From contig WGMZ01000018.1 in NCBI GenBank assembly GCA_016124735.1, positions 86,971 to 150,970 on the forward strand: a stretch of DNA of 64,000 bases, given 5' to 3'. Below, piece by piece: positions 1 through 8,735 of this stretch. The stretch comes from Bacteroidota bacterium (GTDB lineage Bacteria; Bacteroidota; Bacteroidia; UBA8524). Numbering within the stretch: position 1 is the first letter of the stretch; each line of letters begins with the position of its first letter. The notes beneath the pieces were generated by a model. That model did not search any database, had not been told where the DNA came from, and saw nothing but the letters and a program-made list of their open reading frames with translations. The position numbers and the translations under genes are program-made.

Positions 1-1676
1 TATTGGATAATACTGCTCCAACAGTAGTAACTCAGAATATTTCAGTTACTCTGGATGCGAATGGAAATGCTTCCATTACTTCCGGAATGATTGATAACGG
101 ATCCAGCGATAATTGCGGAATCAAATCAATGTCTTTGTCTAAGACCAACTTTACCTGCAGCGATTTGGGTAACAACACCGTAACCCTCACTGTAGTGGAC
201 AATTATGGGAACTCATCCAATGGCACTGCAATGGTAACTGTAGTTGACAATACTGCACCAACCGCAGCGGCACAAAACGTGACGATTTATCTTGATGCAA
301 ATGGTTCAGCTTCGACTACTGTTTCTGCAGTGAATAACGGATCTTCTGATAATTGCGGTGTTTCTTCCATGAGCCTGTCTCAAACATCTTTTGACTGCAA
401 CAATGTTGGAAACAATACGGTAACTCTTACTGTTACTGATGCCAGTGGCAACAGTTCTACTGCAACTGCAACGGTAACTGTTGTTGATAACACTGCACCA
501 ACAGTGGCAACTCAAAATGTAACGATCTATCTTGATGCAAACGGATCAGCTTCTACCACGGCTTCTGCAGTGAACAACGGCTCATCTGACAACTGCGGAG
601 TTGCTTCTACAAGCCTTTCTAAAACATCTTTTGATTGCAGCAATGTTGGAAACAATACAGTTACTCTGACCGTTACCGATAACAATGGAAATAGCGCCAC
701 CGGCACTGCAACGGTAACTGTTGTTGATAACACTGCACCAACAGTGGCTACTCAAAATGTAACGATCTATCTTGATGCGAACGGATCAGCCTCCACTTCA
801 GCGTCTGCAGTAAACAATGGATCATCCGACAATTGCGGCGTCGCTTCCACCAGCTTGTCTAAAACATCTTTTGATTGCAGCAATGTTGGAAACAATACAG
901 TTACTCTGACCGTTACCGATAACAATGGAAACAGCGCTACCGGCACTGCTACTGTAACCGTAGTTGACAATGTTGCTCCAACAGTGGCTACCCAAAATGT
1001 AACTATCTATCTTGATGCAAACGGATCAGCTTCCACTTCTGCGTCCGCAGTAAACAATGGATCATCTGACAATTGCGGCGTGGCTTCCACCAGCTTGTCT
1101 AAAACATCTTTTGATTGCAGCAATGTTGGAAACAACTCTGTTACCCTGACTGTTACCGATGACAATGGAAACAGCGCTACCGGCACTGCTACTGTGACCG
1201 TAGTTGACAATGTTGCACCAACAGTGGCTACTCAGAATGTAACCATCTACCTGGATGCAAACGGATCAGCTTCAACTACTGCAAATGCGGTTGATAACAG
1301 CTCTTACGATAACTGCGGAATTGCTTCCTTGAGCTTGTCTAAAACATCATTTGATTGCAGTAACGTTGGAAACAACACTGTTACCCTGACTGTAACCGAT
1401 GTGAATGGAAATACCTCTACCGGAACGGCAACTGTTACCGTATTGGATAACATTGCTCCAACTGTAGTAACTAAGAATGCTTCAGTTACATTGTCTAATG
1501 GTTCAGCAAGCATCACTACTTCTGACGTAAACGACGGATCATATGATAACTGCAGCGTCTCTTCTGTGTCTGTATCACCGAACAGCTGGAATTGCAGCGA
1601 TATCGGTTCTCATACTGTAACGCTGACTGTTACAGACGTGAATGGTAATACATCTACCGGAACAGCAACTGTAACC
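1..1676 (+). repeat. Seven tandem 240-bp coding repeats
   Basis: In-frame units begin at about 0 (one base before the window), 240, 480, 720, 960, 1200 and 1440; the last is 237 bp. The middle units are nearly identical in DNA: bases 621-690 and 861-930 read the same throughout. This implies recent duplication or gene conversion and makes the locus prone to copy-number change and assembly collapse. More units may lie left of the window. Confidence 0.93.
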
Positions 1677-2429
1677 GTAAACGGTGCGGTACCATCCTGC
1701 ACGTTATCTGCTACTCCATCTAACAACACCTACACAGGTGCAGCTACCAATCAAATGTTCATTGGATATGGACCAAGCAGCATGAACCTGTCTTGCACAG
1801 CAAGCGGTGGTTCCGGATTCTCTTACAGCTGGTCTGGATCGAACCTGAGCAGCAGCACGGGCAGCACCAATACCTTTACTCCTTCTTCGGGAGGTAACTA
1901 CAGCATTACCTGCACAGTAACAAACTCCAATGGTTGCGAGTCTACTTGCACTATCACGATTTGTGTGCTTGATATTCGTTCTAACAACAACCCGAACAAC
2001 CAAAAAGTATATTTGTGCCACAAACCAAATGGTAACCAAAACAATGCACAAACATTGAGCATCAGTGTAAATGCAGTTCCTTCTCACCTGAACAACCACT
2101 CTGGTGATAAACTTGGACAGTGCAGCCAATCTTGTGGATCCCTGAAAAATGACCCTGTTGGCGATATGTATGTTTCTGGTAATACCGATTTGATTGTATT
2201 CCCTAACCCATCTGCCGGCGTATTTAAATTCACCCTTGAAAGCGAAAGCGATCAGGCAGTTCAAATCCGCGTTTATGATGCAATGGGTAAACTAGTGCTG
2301 GTGCATGAAGGAGGTTCATCTTATGAAGAAATTCACATTGATGGAACCGGTCTAGCCCCCGGTGTTTACAACGCAGTTGTAACGCAGGGCGAATTCATTA
2401 AAACAGTGAAACTCACCAAAACCAACTAA
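3..2429 (+). CDS. T9SS-sorted adhesin with HYR-like tandem repeats (5' end outside window)
   Basis: The reading frame is open at the window's left edge, so the true start and signal peptide are missing; the first codon seen (TTG) is inside a repeat. Seven repeats of about 80 residues (VVDNTAPTV... through DNCG and DCSN to VTLTVTD) each carry two cysteines, as in HYR/Ig-like folds, and probably form a disulphide-stabilised stalk. They are followed by an Ig-like region (about residues 560-655), a short Cys-flanked module starting VYLCHKPNG (about 668-705) that recurs in Bacteroidota surface proteins, and a C-terminal T9SS type A sorting domain (VFPNPSAGVFKF ... APGVYNAVV, about 730-808). Role inferred: secreted or surface-anchored adhesin exported by the type IX system; ligand unknown. 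A terminator follows at once. Confidence 0.9.
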   Translation: MDNTAPTVVTQNISVTLDANGNASITSGMIDNGSSDNCGIKSMSLSKTNFTCSDLGNNTVTLTVVDNYGNSSNGTAMVTVVDNTAPTAAAQNVTIYLDANGSASTTVSAVNNGSSDNCGVSSMSLSQTSFDCNNVGNNTVTLTVTDASGNSSTATATVTVVDNTAPTVATQNVTIYLDANGSASTTASAVNNGSSDNCGVASTSLSKTSFDCSNVGNNTVTLTVTDNNGNSATGTATVTVVDNTAPTVATQNVTIYLDANGSASTSASAVNNGSSDNCGVASTSLSKTSFDCSNVGNNTVTLTVTDNNGNSATGTATVTVVDNVAPTVATQNVTIYLDANGSASTSASAVNNGSSDNCGVASTSLSKTSFDCSNVGNNSVTLTVTDDNGNSATGTATVTVVDNVAPTVATQNVTIYLDANGSASTTANAVDNSSYDNCGIASLSLSKTSFDCSNVGNNTVTLTVTDVNGNTSTGTATVTVLDNIAPTVVTKNASVTLSNGSASITTSDVNDGSYDNCSVSSVSVSPNSWNCSDIGSHTVTLTVTDVNGNTSTGTATVTVNGAVPSCTLSATPSNNTYTGAATNQMFIGYGPSSMNLSCTASGGSGFSYSWSGSNLSSSTGSTNTFTPSSGGNYSITCTVTNSNGCESTCTITICVLDIRSNNNPNNQKVYLCHKPNGNQNNAQTLSISVNAVPSHLNNHSGDKLGQCSQSCGSLKNDPVGDMYVSGNTDLIVFPNPSAGVFKFTLESESDQAVQIRVYDAMGKLVLVHEGGSSYEEIHIDGTGLAPGVYNAVVTQGEFIKTVKLTKTN

Positions 2430-2450
2430 GCATACTAAGTTGATTACGCT

Positions 2451-2483
2451 AAAAGCCGGACTTTAGGGTCCGGCTTTTTTTTA
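2451..2483 (+). terminator. Rho-independent terminator after the repeat adhesin
   Basis: Stem AAAAGCCGGA / TCCGGCTTTT with a short loop and a run of T, about 20 bases after the stop codon. Confidence 0.9.
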
Positions 2484-2568
2484 TTTGAATTTAAACGGAA
2501 TAACTTTTCGCAAAACTAGCAATGTGTTTGAAATGCCAAGAATCGATGATTAATTCGACTTGGGATTT

Positions 2569-4602
2569 ATGCAAAAACTGCTGGTAGTCTTTCTCTTTTT
2601 ACTGGCAATTCTGTCTTGTTCGAGACAGAAGGATGAGAATTTGGTAACACCCGATTTTGAGCGCGCAGTAGACCAACTGTATCAAATCAGAAACCATAAA
2701 TACCTCGCTGCATTTCGAAAAACACTCGACTCTACATTCAATCAGGTAGCAACCAAAAGACCCTTAGATTGGTACTACTTTTATGATTTTAATGCCTGGT
2801 ACTACCTACAAACAAAGGAATATTCGAAGTCCATTGCGTACACCGATAGTATAATTGCAGTATTGACTCCTTTACCCGATGTTCAGTTGAAGTATGCACA
2901 CGCATTGATTCAAAAAGGGATCATATTTCAGGACATGAACCTCTATTCTGAGGCGCTTAATGAATACTATATCGCGGCATCTTATGCGAATAAAGAGCTG
3001 GATGAATGTGGGGCTGCCGAAGTATACTATAGCCTGGGCGGAGTGATTTACAAGCAAGGTTCTTACAATCAGGCATTGGAATATTATCGTAAGGCATACC
3101 AGGGAATCCTGCATTGCGACACCAATGATTTCTACAGCTATTATTTTGGAATGCAAGGTAATTTTAACAGTATGGGCCTATGCTTTCAAAAATTGAATCA
3201 GCAGGATAGTGCACGCCATTATTTTACGTTGGGACTTGAGTTATTAGACAAAGAGGGCCCTCGTTTTCAAAGAGACTCAAATTTCACCAAATCAGCACGG
3301 GGAGTACTTTATGGTAATTTAGGGATGACTGAATTGATGGCGGGTAACCCCAAGCTGGCAAAGACGCTTTTTTTGAAGGCACTTTCCATTGGCGAATACA
3401 CGGATAACGTTCAGGATGATGCCATCTATACCAAGATCAAATTGGCCAAAGCCTATTTTTTGGAGTCGGATTCAGAAAAAGGCTTAGCTCTTATCCGGGA
3501 AGTCGAAACGGAGTTAGAAGAAGTTCCCGATTTAGAGGCTACGCGTCGATTGAAAGACTTGGAGGAGGAATATTACCTCTCCCTTGGAGATACAGTTCGA
3601 GCATTTAAAGTTGAAAAGGAAGGGCAATTGGCAGAGGCCAGATTAAAAATGACGAATAAGGAACTGCCAACACTCGATGTGCAATCGTATTTTCACTACC
3701 TGGAACAGCGAGACGAAATCGATGAATTGGAATCAAGAAATGAAACCGATAATGTCCTCCTGATTTTGGCTATTCTGATTTTACTTTTTCTTGCAACCAT
3801 TGCCGTATTATTCAGGAAAAACATGTTGGAGTCCCGCGAACATGCAGAAGAACTGGTATCCATGAATCAGGAGTTGGAGTCGAACAATGAACACTTGCTG
3901 CAAACCATGACTGACTTGGAACATAGCCAGAATGAAAATGCCAGAATAATGAAAGTGGTGGCCCATGATTTAAGGAGTCCTATTGCCAGTATCAATGGAT
4001 TGATTTCCGCATCTCTGTCTCACAAGGATCTGGACAACGAATTGAAAAATGAACTGAAAATGGTGAGCCGAATTAGCCAGGATTCTCTGAAATTCATGGA
4101 TGATATTCTGAACATTCAAACAAACTTCAAAAACGAAGAAAAGTGCAATACGGATTTGCTGGAATTAATCGATTACTGCGTCAGTTTCATGCAGATTCGG
4201 GCCGAAGAAAAAGATCAGAAAATTTCGGTTATAGGAGAACATATCTTCGTACCTATATACAGAGAACGTATTTGGAGGGTAATCAATAATTTGATTTCCA
4301 ATGCCATTAAATTCAGTCCGAGAGGAGGAGAAATAGTTGTGGAAATAATGGAGTTAACGAGTACTGTTCGGATAAAGGTTCAGGATCAGGGAATGGGGAT
4401 TCCTGAGAAGATGAAAAAGCAAATTTTCAGCATGATGGGAGATTCACGCAGACTCGGTACGGCTGGAGAACGTTCTTTCGGACTTGGACTGGCTATCTCA
4501 ATGCAGATTATGGAAGCACATGGTGGAAGAATCTGGTTTGAGAGCGAAGAAGAAAGGGGAGCATCCTTCTTCATTGAATTGCCAAAAAAATCGAAAATCT
4601 AA
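2569..4602 (+). CDS. TPR-containing membrane sensor histidine kinase
   Basis: ATG at 2569 is preferred over an in-frame TTG nine bases upstream because it begins a clean signal sequence ending in a lipobox-like ILSC (Cys about residue 17). Residues 60-360 form TPR-type helical repeats, probably periplasmic. A transmembrane segment (about 383-402) and a coiled coil follow. The HisKA domain has VVAHDLRSP with His466 as predicted phosphoacceptor. The ATPase domain shows the N box (NNLISNAIKFS), G1 (DQGMGIP) and G2 (FGLGLAI). There is no receiver domain, so its partner regulator is separate and cannot be named from the sequence. Its stop overlaps the stop of the convergent ketoacyl synthase gene. 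Family assignment is firm; the signal sensed is unknown. Confidence 0.93.
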   Translation: MQKLLVVFLFLLAILSCSRQKDENLVTPDFERAVDQLYQIRNHKYLAAFRKTLDSTFNQVATKRPLDWYYFYDFNAWYYLQTKEYSKSIAYTDSIIAVLTPLPDVQLKYAHALIQKGIIFQDMNLYSEALNEYYIAASYANKELDECGAAEVYYSLGGVIYKQGSYNQALEYYRKAYQGILHCDTNDFYSYYFGMQGNFNSMGLCFQKLNQQDSARHYFTLGLELLDKEGPRFQRDSNFTKSARGVLYGNLGMTELMAGNPKLAKTLFLKALSIGEYTDNVQDDAIYTKIKLAKAYFLESDSEKGLALIREVETELEEVPDLEATRRLKDLEEEYYLSLGDTVRAFKVEKEGQLAEARLKMTNKELPTLDVQSYFHYLEQRDEIDELESRNETDNVLLILAILILLFLATIAVLFRKNMLESREHAEELVSMNQELESNNEHLLQTMTDLEHSQNENARIMKVVAHDLRSPIASINGLISASLSHKDLDNELKNELKMVSRISQDSLKFMDDILNIQTNFKNEEKCNTDLLELIDYCVSFMQIRAEEKDQKISVIGEHIFVPIYRERIWRVINNLISNAIKFSPRGGEIVVEIMELTSTVRIKVQDQGMGIPEKMKKQIFSMMGDSRRLGTAGERSFGLGLAISMQIMEAHGGRIWFESEEERGASFFIELPKKSKI

Positions 4603-5708
4603 TTTTGTTCTAAAAACAGGCTTACGGCGTTACCTCCAAATCCAATCGAATTAATGAGAATGGTTTGGATTTTACTTGGCACAGACTGCTTCAAAATGGT
4701 TTCAAATGGAAATATCGGAGCCTGTTGTGTTTTGAAAATCGTTATTCCTTCCGCTAAACTCAATGCTCCCGAAGCACCCAGGGTATGTCCGTATCTCCAT
4801 TTGTTGGAATATAAATAGGGTCGGGAGGCAAAAAGACGGTCAATGGCTGCTAATTCCGAACGATCTCCAGACAGGGTCCCGGGTGCATGGGTAATTATCA
4901 GGTCTACATCTCTTTTTGCATCACGCATTGCCATTTTCATTGCCTGGTACAATGCTTCGCCATTTTTAGAAACGGAGGTAGGGTGTTCTATGGCTTCTGA
5001 GGCGAATCCGATTCCGGAAATAAATGCAAGTGCCCGGGAATTGGATGATTCTTCTGATTCCAATGCAAATAGACCAGCCCCTTCACCCAGTGTCATGCTG
5101 TTTTTTTCAAGTGTGAACGGACGGCAGGGAAACGATCTAATCGCTGATGATGTGTAGATTCTCAGTGCCCGCATTTGTGCGATAGTAAACGGAGTGAGAG
5201 GTGCCTCACTTCCACCGGCAATAAATCTTTTGGCCATGCCACTTCTCAACCAGGCACTCGCATTTGCAATAGCGTGCAGTGCCGAGCTGCAGGTGATGGA
5301 ATGAGTGAAATGGATTCCTTTACTCCCGATATCCTGTGCCACCCAACTGCTAATATTGCCGGCAGTTGTGGTTGGTGAACTCAGTGGGGAGAGTGCGGTG
5401 TTTTTTTGGAGAAATGCCTCGTGATAGTGTTCAATAAGACCGGTGGCTCCTCTGGATGAACCAATATTAATTCCGATGGATGCATCCTCTTCCCAACCGG
5501 CATCCTTCACCGCCCTGCGGCCAGCTAATATGGCCATGAGGGCGCATCGATCCAGACTGGAGTAGCGACTGTTTTCCTGTGCGAGAAGCCTGATTTCATC
5601 TTCCTTTTCTTTAGGCAAAGAGGCTCCATAATAGGAAACATCACCATCCTGATGCATGGAGATTTCTTTGGGTGCCAAAAGACCCTGGCCAATAATCGCA
5701 ATCCTCAT
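4599..5708 (-). CDS. Beta-ketoacyl-ACP synthase (FabF/KAS II-like) in the biotin operon
   Basis: Thiolase-fold condensing enzyme of 369 residues with a complete KAS II triad: Cys140 in ITCSSALHA, His274 in THAPGT and His308 in KWRYGHTLGASG. This suggests an active decarboxylating condensing enzyme rather than a chain-length factor. It is somewhat shorter than typical FabF (about 410). Its ATG overlaps the bioA stop by four bases (ATGA), so it is the last gene of the bioBFDA operon and translationally coupled. Inferred role: elongation towards the pimeloyl thioester used by BioF, since no bioC, bioH, bioG or bioZ is present nearby. The family is firm; the biotin role rests on context only. Confidence 0.88.
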   Translation of the reverse strand: MRIAIIGQGLLAPKEISMHQDGDVSYYGASLPKEKEDEIRLLAQENSRYSSLDRCALMAILAGRRAVKDAGWEEDASIGINIGSSRGATGLIEHYHEAFLQKNTALSPLSSPTTTAGNISSWVAQDIGSKGIHFTHSITCSSALHAIANASAWLRSGMAKRFIAGGSEAPLTPFTIAQMRALRIYTSSAIRSFPCRPFTLEKNSMTLGEGAGLFALESEESSNSRALAFISGIGFASEAIEHPTSVSKNGEALYQAMKMAMRDAKRDVDLIITHAPGTLSGDRSELAAIDRLFASRPYLYSNKWRYGHTLGASGALSLAEGITIFKTQQAPIFPFETILKQSVPSKIQTILINSIGFGGNAVSLFLEQN

Positions 5709-6982
5709 ACTTTTACTTGTTCAAGCACTTGTTCCATGGCTTGATAGACTTCCATCATCTGCTCTTTTGTTGTGGAATATGGCGCCATGATATAGAGTGT
5801 ATTGCCCAGCGGCCGAAGCAAAATGCCTCGGTCAATAAACTGACGGTAAAGCCAGTCGCGCAAATCGTTGAAATAACTGGTTTCTCCTCCCGTATTCACG
5901 TCTAATGCGAATAAGGTTCCGCGGTGACGAACATTGCTTACCGCAGCAAGTTTTTCAAATCGCCCGACCTGCTCGGAATGCAATTGACATACGGCATCAA
6001 TCCTTTCCCAGGTTTCTTGTTTCTCCATCAGGTCCATGCTCGCCAATGCTGCAGCACAGCCAACCGGATTGCCGGTGAATGAATGACCATGAAAAAAGGT
6101 TTTAAATCGGTCGTCGGAGAGGAAGGCTTTGTAAACTGTTTCTGTGCAGGTAGTCAAAGCCATGGGCAGTGTTCCTCCGGTCAATCCTTTCGAAAGACAA
6201 ATGATATCCGGTTTATTCTCGCAATAATCGGAGGCAAACCATTTCCCGGTTCGGCCAAATCCGGTCATTACCTCATCTGCAATGCAAAGTACCTGATAGG
6301 CCTTGCACATGGCGATGGCTTTGTTCAGGAGTTCGGGTGCGTACATAAACATTCCTCCAGCACCTAGCACCAGGGGTTCGTAAATGAAGCAGGCCACCCT
6401 TCCACTCTGAAGGGCCTTTTCAAGCACTTGAAGAAAATGGTCCTCTGCGTTTTGTATTGGGACCGGAAGGTGCTGGACAGTAAACAAATAAGGCTGAAAA
6501 GGTCGGTTAAATGCCGATGGACCGGCTGCAGACATAGCGCCGAAAGTGTCTCCGTGGTAGGCATCTTCAAAGGCAAGGATTTCGGTACGGTCCTGGCCTT
6601 GGTTATGCCAATATTGAACTGCCATTTTTATGGCAACCTCTACCGCTGTGGATCCATTGTCGGAAAAAAACACCTTGCTCTGTCCTTCGGGAAGATGATT
6701 CAGGACCCGCTCTGCAAGTTCAATTGCCGGCTCATGAGTAAATCCGGCAAGCATACTGTGTTCCAGATGAGCCACTTGCTCGCTTACCTTTTGTGCAATA
6801 TGCGGATGGGCATGACCATGATTGGTAACCCACCAGGAGGAAACGGCATCCAGATAGGCTTTGCCATTTTCGTCGTATAGATAACTTCCTTTGCCGCGAA
6901 CAATAGCAATGGGGTCGTCGGCTATTTGCATCTGTGTAAAGGGATGCCAGATGGATTTTTTACTGCGTTCTGCCAGATTCAT
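5705..6982 (-). CDS. bioA: Adenosylmethionine-8-amino-7-oxononanoate aminotransferase
   Basis: PLP fold-type I class III aminotransferase, 425 residues, normal family length. It transfers an amino group (usually from SAM) to 8-amino-7-oxononanoate to give 7,8-diaminopelargonate, the third step from pimeloyl thioester. Visible BioA signatures are WHPFTQM near the N-terminus, SSWWVTNHGH, the cofactor loop DNGSTAVEVA, YHGDTFG, DEVMTGFGRTG with Asp236, and the PLP lysine Lys265 in LSKGLTGG. The WW pair and HPFTQ separate BioA from ornithine and acetylornithine aminotransferases. Four-base overlaps join it to bioD upstream and to the ketoacyl synthase downstream. Confidence 0.97.
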   Translation of the reverse strand: MNLAERSKKSIWHPFTQMQIADDPIAIVRGKGSYLYDENGKAYLDAVSSWWVTNHGHAHPHIAQKVSEQVAHLEHSMLAGFTHEPAIELAERVLNHLPEGQSKVFFSDNGSTAVEVAIKMAVQYWHNQGQDRTEILAFEDAYHGDTFGAMSAAGPSAFNRPFQPYLFTVQHLPVPIQNAEDHFLQVLEKALQSGRVACFIYEPLVLGAGGMFMYAPELLNKAIAMCKAYQVLCIADEVMTGFGRTGKWFASDYCENKPDIICLSKGLTGGTLPMALTTCTETVYKAFLSDDRFKTFFHGHSFTGNPVGCAAALASMDLMEKQETWERIDAVCQLHSEQVGRFEKLAAVSNVRHRGTLFALDVNTGGETSYFNDLRDWLYRQFIDRGILLRPLGNTLYIMAPYSTTKEQMMEVYQAMEQVLEQVKV

Positions 6983-7590
6983 GCGAAAGGATTTAATGCT
7001 TCTGCATATTTTAGGATGGTATCGGAATTAATTTTCTCTTCTTCCTTTATGCGCAACAGGCAGGGAAGGTTTGAATACTCGAGAATCAATGATTCGCTGG
7101 ATGGAGTGGGTATTCCGTTAAAAACTATTCCCTTGATCGGAATCTCATACTGTTTTAAAAGGGCAATACTCATTAAGGTGTGATTGATACTGCCAAGATA
7201 ATTTCTGGAAACCAAAACGACTTCCGCACCTAGTCTGCGAATGAGGTCAACCATCATAAATTTTCGATTTATGGGAACCATCAAACCTCCGGCGCCCTCA
7301 ATAATGAGGTTCCGCTTGGTTTGAGGAATTTGAATGGAGTCCTCCTCTATCTCTATCCCTTCCATTTCTGCCGCGGCATGTGGAGACAATGGGTTCAACA
7401 ATCGATATGCTTCGGCATGAATATAACTTTCGGAATTGCTGATAAGCGCTTTGACCTTCATGGAATCAGTATGATCCAACTCGCCGGCCTGTACTGGCTT
7501 CCAATAATCGGCCTTAAGCGCCTCTGTAAATACGGCAGAAACCACTGTCTTGCCAATTTCAGTTCCGATACCGCTAATAAATAATTTCAT
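6979..7590 (-). CDS. bioD: Dethiobiotin synthetase
   Basis: P-loop ATP-dependent carboxylase of 203 residues that closes the ureido ring of dethiobiotin from diaminopelargonate and CO2. The N-terminal GIGTEIGKTVVS is the BioD P-loop variant; YWKPVQAG supplies the conserved Lys, and EGAGGLMVPI is the family's second signature. It overlaps bioF by four bases at its start and bioA by four bases at its end, so the reading frames are coupled. Confidence 0.96.
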   Translation of the reverse strand: MKLFISGIGTEIGKTVVSAVFTEALKADYWKPVQAGELDHTDSMKVKALISNSESYIHAEAYRLLNPLSPHAAAEMEGIEIEEDSIQIPQTKRNLIIEGAGGLMVPINRKFMMVDLIRRLGAEVVLVSRNYLGSINHTLMSIALLKQYEIPIKGIVFNGIPTPSSESLILEYSNLPCLLRIKEEEKINSDTILKYAEALNPFA

Positions 7591-8699
7591 AGAATCTCTC
7601 TAATCTTCTCAAGCAGTGATTTGATTTCAGAATTTGTATTATGCAGGTGAAGTGAGATGCGAATCCTTTCCTTGCCTGCAGGCACGGTTGGATGGATAAT
7701 AGCCTTGACCGCAAACCCTGCTTTCTGCAAATCCTGACTCACCGCCCCTGCTCGTTCATTACCGGATATTAATAAACTTTGTATTGGGCTAATTGATTGC
7801 AGGAAATAGGGTTCCAACCCGAGTTCCTTGAGTGTTGAATTGAAATAAATAATTTTCCTCATCAAGGATTCTCTCATTTCTCTTTGTGCACTTAGATGAT
7901 GCAGGCTTAACTGGATAATGCGCGATTGATGAGGAGAAAGAGCGGTGGTATAAATAAAGGAACGGGCGAAATTGATAAGAAAACTTCTCAACTCTTTCGA
8001 ACCAACCACAGCGGCACCATGGGTGCCAAAAGCTTTGCCAAAAGTGATAAGCCTGGCAAATATATGCTGTTCCAGATGATACTTTGCACATAAACCCTGA
8101 CCCATGTCACCAAATATTCCTGCTGTATGTGCCTCATCTACGATTAATTCTGCACCATACAATTTGCCCGTTTTAACCAATTCACGTAAAGGAGCCTCAT
8201 CTCCATCCATCGAGTAGATAGACTCGACCGCCACCCATATTCGGCCTGAGGCGCCTTCTTTGAGCTTTTTTTCAAGGTCTGAGATGTCGTTATGACTGAA
8301 AGAAAGAGACCGGGCAAATCCCAACCGGATTCCATCGCGGATGGAGGCATGCACTAATTCATCATATACGATTAAATCGCCCCGCTGGAGCAAGGATGAG
8401 TAGAGACCAATATTGGCATCATAACCCGAATTAAAGAGCAATGCGGCTTCGTTTTCTGACCAGTTTGCAATTTCTTGTTCTAACTCATCATGCAATGAAT
8501 GGTTTCCACTAATCAACCGAGAGCCGGTAGCGCCTTGAGAATATAGTTTCTCAGAAGAACTCTTTTGAAGGTATTCCTGAAAAGCACGGTTTTGGGCAAG
8601 GCCCAAATAGTCGTTGGAGAAAAAATCGATTCCTTCTCTTCCGGAGGAAAGTTGGCGAAAACTTGCATTCTGCCGTCTTTCGTCCAGCTTGTCTTTCAT
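7587..8699 (-). CDS. bioF: 8-amino-7-oxononanoate synthase
   Basis: PLP-dependent alpha-oxoamine synthase that condenses pimeloyl thioester with L-alanine. Motifs: FFSNDYLGLA near the N-terminus, GSRLISGNHS, the FNSGYDAN loop, DEAHTAGIFG, and the PLP lysine in TFGKAFGTHG (Lys222 from this start). The start is uncertain. The frame extends upstream to a TTG at 8735 that directly abuts the bioB stop, with a GTG at 8723; I chose the ATG at 8699 because it begins the first recognisable family sequence (MKDKLDERRQ). The 3' end overlaps bioD by four bases. Confidence 0.95.
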   Translation of the reverse strand: MKDKLDERRQNASFRQLSSGREGIDFFSNDYLGLAQNRAFQEYLQKSSSEKLYSQGATGSRLISGNHSLHDELEQEIANWSENEAALLFNSGYDANIGLYSSLLQRGDLIVYDELVHASIRDGIRLGFARSLSFSHNDISDLEKKLKEGASGRIWVAVESIYSMDGDEAPLRELVKTGKLYGAELIVDEAHTAGIFGDMGQGLCAKYHLEQHIFARLITFGKAFGTHGAAVVGSKELRSFLINFARSFIYTTALSPHQSRIIQLSLHHLSAQREMRESLMRKIIYFNSTLKELGLEPYFLQSISPIQSLLISGNERAGAVSQDLQKAGFAVKAIIHPTVPAGKERIRISLHLHNTNSEIKSLLEKIREIL

Positions 8700-8735
8700 C
8701 CATGTGCTGCGCTCACCAGGCACTTTACTAGTCAA

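Noticed and set aside
1..1676. Regularly spaced repeats considered as a CRISPR array
   Set aside because: The 240-bp units are contiguous, in frame and protein-coding, with no unique spacers.
1704..2264. Long minus-strand frame (186 codons) opposite the repeat adhesin tail
   Set aside because: Lies wholly opposite a clear coding region with a sorting domain; its translation is low-complexity and matches no family. The shorter minus-strand frames opposite the repeats (306-1516) merely echo the repeat.
6428..6880. Plus-strand 150-codon frame opposite bioA
   Set aside because: Antisense to a gene with full BioA signatures; no promoter or domain.
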